From Chloroflexota bacterium (GTDB taxonomy: Bacteria; Chloroflexota; Anaerolineae; Ardenticatenales; Ardenticatenaceae), in contig DOUV01000211.1 of NCBI GenBank assembly GCA_003520455.1, positions 2,800 to 8,841 of the forward strand: a DNA stretch of 6,042 bases. The letters run 5' to 3'. The first letter of the stretch is position 1, and each line of letters starts with the position of its first letter. Shown here one piece after another: positions 4,461 through 6,042 of the stretch. The notes below the pieces were generated by a model. The model had not been told where the DNA came from. It worked only from the letters and a program-made list of their open reading frames with translations, and ran no database searches. Made by a program: the position numbers and the translations under genes.

Positions 4461-4464
4461 TTCT

Positions 4465-5745
4465 TTGACTGTTCCGAACGGGCAGTTCAAGCGAGTTGCT
4501 GAGGCGGTTGCAGGGAGGACGACCGAGCTTTTACGCGCAGCCATCTTTGTGACCGACGATCATGGGATCGTGACCGCGAGCAGTGAGGACGGCTGTGTGG
4601 GCCTCCCCTTCGCGCTGCTCGGGCATGAACCAGAGAACTGCCTGCGGATTCCCCTGCACATCGATGGGCATAACAGTGAGGTCATCATCGCCGAACCAAC
4701 GAACAACGGCGAGATGGTTCCTCCTCGCCTGGTGCAGGGGCTCGTGGAATTAGTCATCAAGCAGGCCGCGGTCGTCGATCGGCTCACCAACCAACACGAG
4801 CTGAAGAACAAGTTCATCCACGATCTGCTCTGCGGCTCGATCGACGATGAGGCGACCATTCTTCGCGAGGCCCAGATCCTGGGGATGGATCTGACGCCGC
4901 CCCGGGCGGTGATCCTGATCGACGCCGCCGACTACATTCTGATGTCAAACGGTTCGGGCCGGTACGAGGTCGGCGAGGCGCAGATCCAACGGCGGGCGCA
5001 ACTTGTGATTGCCAGTGTCGTTGGCTTCTTTAAGCTGCCCAGTGATACGATCTGCGCGTACATCGGTGATGGCGAACTGGCGGTTCTCAAGGCGAGTGAT
5101 ACGAAGAACCTCTTCGCCTGGGTCGATCATGAGGACGAGCAGGTCCATTCGAGCCAGTCGTGGGCCAATCTCACGGCTCTCAAGCGTGCTGGTGGGGCGC
5201 TGTTGGCTCGTCTTCGCAGCGACACCCGTGCCGGGATCAGCGTCGGGATTGGTCGTTACCATCCGGGGATTCGCGGGCTGGCGCTCTCGTACCAGGATGC
5301 TCGCGCGGCCTTATCGCTCGGCCGGCGCCTCCACGGCCAGAACGGCGTACACTGTCTCGATGGGCTGGGGATCGCAGCTTTTGTCGGCGTCTCCGACGAG
5401 TGCACGAAGATTGACCTGGCGACGTACCTGCTCGGCCCACTCGACCAGGAGCCCGAGCTGCTCGAAACCCTCGATATCTTCTTCGTAGAGGATTGCTGCC
5501 CGTCGTCAACGGCGCACCAACTCTCGATTCACCGAAATACCCTCGGCTACCGGCTCGACAAGATTACCTCTCTAATCGGGCTCGATCCGCGCCGCTTCGA
5601 CGATGCGGTGCAGATCCGTCTTGCCCTCCTTCTTCGCTCTCTGCGGAGAGATCCCTCGCAACTGTGCAAATGCCCAATCCCAGAGCGCCACGAGAAGAGG
5701 TACGTTGGGCAAATGCCTGATGCCCCTGTCCGTCAGATCGCCTAG
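4465..5745 (+). CDS. CdaR/PucR-family transcriptional regulator (sugar-diacid type)
   Basis: A 426-residue cytoplasmic regulator with the full CdaR order of parts. Residues 8-115 form a sugar-diacid-recognition-like domain (VAEAVAGRTTELLRAAIFVTDDHGIVTAS, then IPLHIDGHNSEVIIAEPTNNGE), comparable to the putative diacid recognition domain of E. coli CdaR. Residues about 147-290 match the degenerate GGDEF-like middle domain, including ISVGIGRYHPGIRGLALSYQ from 258 and DARAALSLGRR. Residues about 344-410 are the PucR-type C-terminal HTH with HRNTLGYRLDKI (356-367) and GLDPRRFDD. E. coli CdaR has 385 residues, so the length fits. CdaR activates glucarate/galactarate genes, but the ligand here is unknown. 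The TTG start is chosen because GGAGGT sits six bases upstream and the earlier in-frame sequence is not protein-like. It lies 93 bases before a SIS-domain gene on the same strand, its likely target. Confidence 0.9.
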   Translation: MTVPNGQFKRVAEAVAGRTTELLRAAIFVTDDHGIVTASSEDGCVGLPFALLGHEPENCLRIPLHIDGHNSEVIIAEPTNNGEMVPPRLVQGLVELVIKQAAVVDRLTNQHELKNKFIHDLLCGSIDDEATILREAQILGMDLTPPRAVILIDAADYILMSNGSGRYEVGEAQIQRRAQLVIASVVGFFKLPSDTICAYIGDGELAVLKASDTKNLFAWVDHEDEQVHSSQSWANLTALKRAGGALLARLRSDTRAGISVGIGRYHPGIRGLALSYQDARAALSLGRRLHGQNGVHCLDGLGIAAFVGVSDECTKIDLATYLLGPLDQEPELLETLDIFFVEDCCPSSTAHQLSIHRNTLGYRLDKITSLIGLDPRRFDDAVQIRLALLLRSLRRDPSQLCKCPIPERHEKRYVGQMPDAPVRQIA

Positions 5746-5779
5746 CATATCCTTACGACGTTTGAATGGAACAATGTGT

Positions 5780-5819
5780 TGCCGCCCATGGGTGCGGACC
5801 TTTTGGGTCGTGGGCGGTA
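5780..5819 (+). promoter_or_regulatory. Two-part stem-loop between the regulator and the SIS gene
   Basis: An outer stem of nine positions (5780-5788 with 5811-5819, one G-T pair, including CCGCCCA/TGGGCGG) encloses an inner stem GACC/GGTC (5797-5800 and 5806-5809) with a TTTTG loop. It ends about 20 bases before the GTG of the SIS gene. It could be a leader structure for that gene or an attenuating end for the regulator transcript. No T-run follows. Confidence 0.4.
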
Positions 5820-5826
5820 CTCGAGA

Positions 5827-5832
5827 GGGGAG
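5827..5832 (+). promoter_or_regulatory. Ribosome binding site GGGGAG before the SIS gene
   Basis: The purine run GAGAGGGGAG (5823-5832) ends six bases before GTG 5839 and supports that start. Confidence 0.55.
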
Positions 5833-5838
5833 CGCGCT

Positions 5839-6042
5839 GTGACGCAGCGAGAATTTGTGGCCATGGGGCAGGCGGATTTCCTGCTCTCGCCGGAGGCACC
5901 CTATCACGATGCCGCGCTCGCCGCCCTGACCGGCCGGCGAGGGACGTTGAGTTCGGCGTTGGAACAGCTTGCGACGCGGGCGGTGGTGCTGGCCGGGGTC
6001 GCGGCGCGGCTCGTCGAGACCCTGCGAACGGGGCACAAGGTG
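5839..6042 (+). CDS. SIS-domain phosphosugar isomerase-like protein (3' truncated by window)
   Basis: The first 68 codons from GTG 5839 are present and the frame is open to the window edge. The N terminus (TQREFVAMGQADFLLSPEA, then LTGRRGTLSSALEQLATRAVVLAG) leads into VAARLVETLRTGHKV. In SIS-domain proteins of the GmhA / phosphoheptose isomerase type this segment (AAxxLxETLRxGxKV) comes just before the glycine-rich sugar-phosphate-binding loop, which would begin right after the window ends. Such enzymes isomerise sugar phosphates in the cytoplasm, and some SIS proteins instead bind sugar phosphates as sensors. The catalytic residues are not visible, so enzyme versus sensor cannot be decided. 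GGGGAG six bases upstream supports the start. The CdaR-like gene immediately upstream suggests it belongs to a sugar or sugar-acid utilisation locus. Confidence 0.7.
   Translation, partial: MTQREFVAMGQADFLLSPEAPYHDAALAALTGRRGTLSSALEQLATRAVVLAGVAARLVETLRTGHKV

Larger units (their letters stand above)
3994..4464. other. 471-base region without a convincing gene, upstream of the CdaR-like regulator
   Basis: The frame of the downstream regulator stays open from about 4120, but its translation is rich in Arg, Pro, Ser and His with no regular structure, and homology to CdaR begins only after 4465. Seen here: a 6-bp GC hairpin GGGCGG/CCGCCC (4130-4148), an imperfect 14-bp palindrome CTTGCTTAATCAAG (4206-4219), and a GGGATCG/CGATCCC inverted repeat (4241-4247 and 4274-4280). 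The region should contain the promoter and leader of the regulator gene. No clear -35/-10 pair or known riboswitch is recognised. Confidence 0.55.

Noticed and set aside
4120..4464. N-terminal extension of the CdaR-like protein from TTG 4120
   Set aside because: Only AGGA precedes it, the translated sequence is irregular and rich in Arg/Pro/Ser/His, and similarity to CdaR begins after the GGAGGT at 4453.
5572..6036. Minus-strand open frame of 154 codons across the regulator end and the SIS gene
   Set aside because: It overlaps two supported plus-strand genes antisense. Its composition (Arg, Pro, Gln, Gly, His rich) is that of a mirror frame.
1..6042. CRISPR array, tRNA, rRNA, transposase or toxin-antitoxin pair
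   Set aside because: No regularly spaced repeats, cloverleaf, recombinase motif or recognisable toxin fold was found. The small genes do not overlap as toxin-antitoxin pairs usually do.

Overview
This is a GC-rich bacterial chromosomal window of ordinary housekeeping and accessory genes, with two complete small proteins of unknown function and one striking hairpin. I see no CRISPR array, transposase, tRNA, rRNA or phage gene. The mix suggests a Chloroflexota lineage, possibly Thermomicrobia-like: a short 'low affinity iron permease' protein, a RecQ with a C-terminal Tudor-like tail, a CdaR-type regulator beside a SIS sugar isomerase, many GTG/TTG starts and strong purine-rich ribosome binding sites. 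That assignment is an inference and Actinomycetota cannot be excluded.

Layout: the last 26 codons of a plus-strand gene end at 82. A non-coding spacer follows (83-359) with a CTTT tetranucleotide tract and two inverted repeats. A two-helix membrane protein of the low-affinity iron permease family lies at 360-773. It converges on a minus-strand 118-residue protein with a sigma-70 region-4-like helix-turn-helix (775-1131), and the two stop codons are one base apart. That minus gene is divergent from a RecQ-family helicase (1357-3051). Two small, charged, probably disordered proteins follow on the plus strand. One carries the recurring ESFPASD motif (3270-3542). The other has two copies of a PGRTxGQAEGT repeat (3633-3938). 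The last base of the second gene's stop codon begins a 26-position, almost perfect hairpin with a UCCG loop (3938-3993).

After a 471-base stretch without a convincing gene, a CdaR/PucR-family sugar-diacid-type regulator (4465-5745, TTG start) is followed by the first 68 codons of a SIS-domain phosphosugar isomerase-like gene (5839 to the window end).

How the genes work together: the CdaR-like regulator and the SIS protein probably form a regulator-plus-target pair for uptake or catabolism of a sugar or sugar acid. RecQ acts in DNA repair and recombination and is transcribed away from the HTH protein, sharing its upstream region. The two small hydrophilic proteins may be a stress-related pair, but only their adjacency and composition support that. 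Nothing here amounts to a clear new defence or mobile system. The items most worth a second look are the long hairpin at 3938-3993 and the small repeat protein whose two copies keep the amino acids but not the codons.
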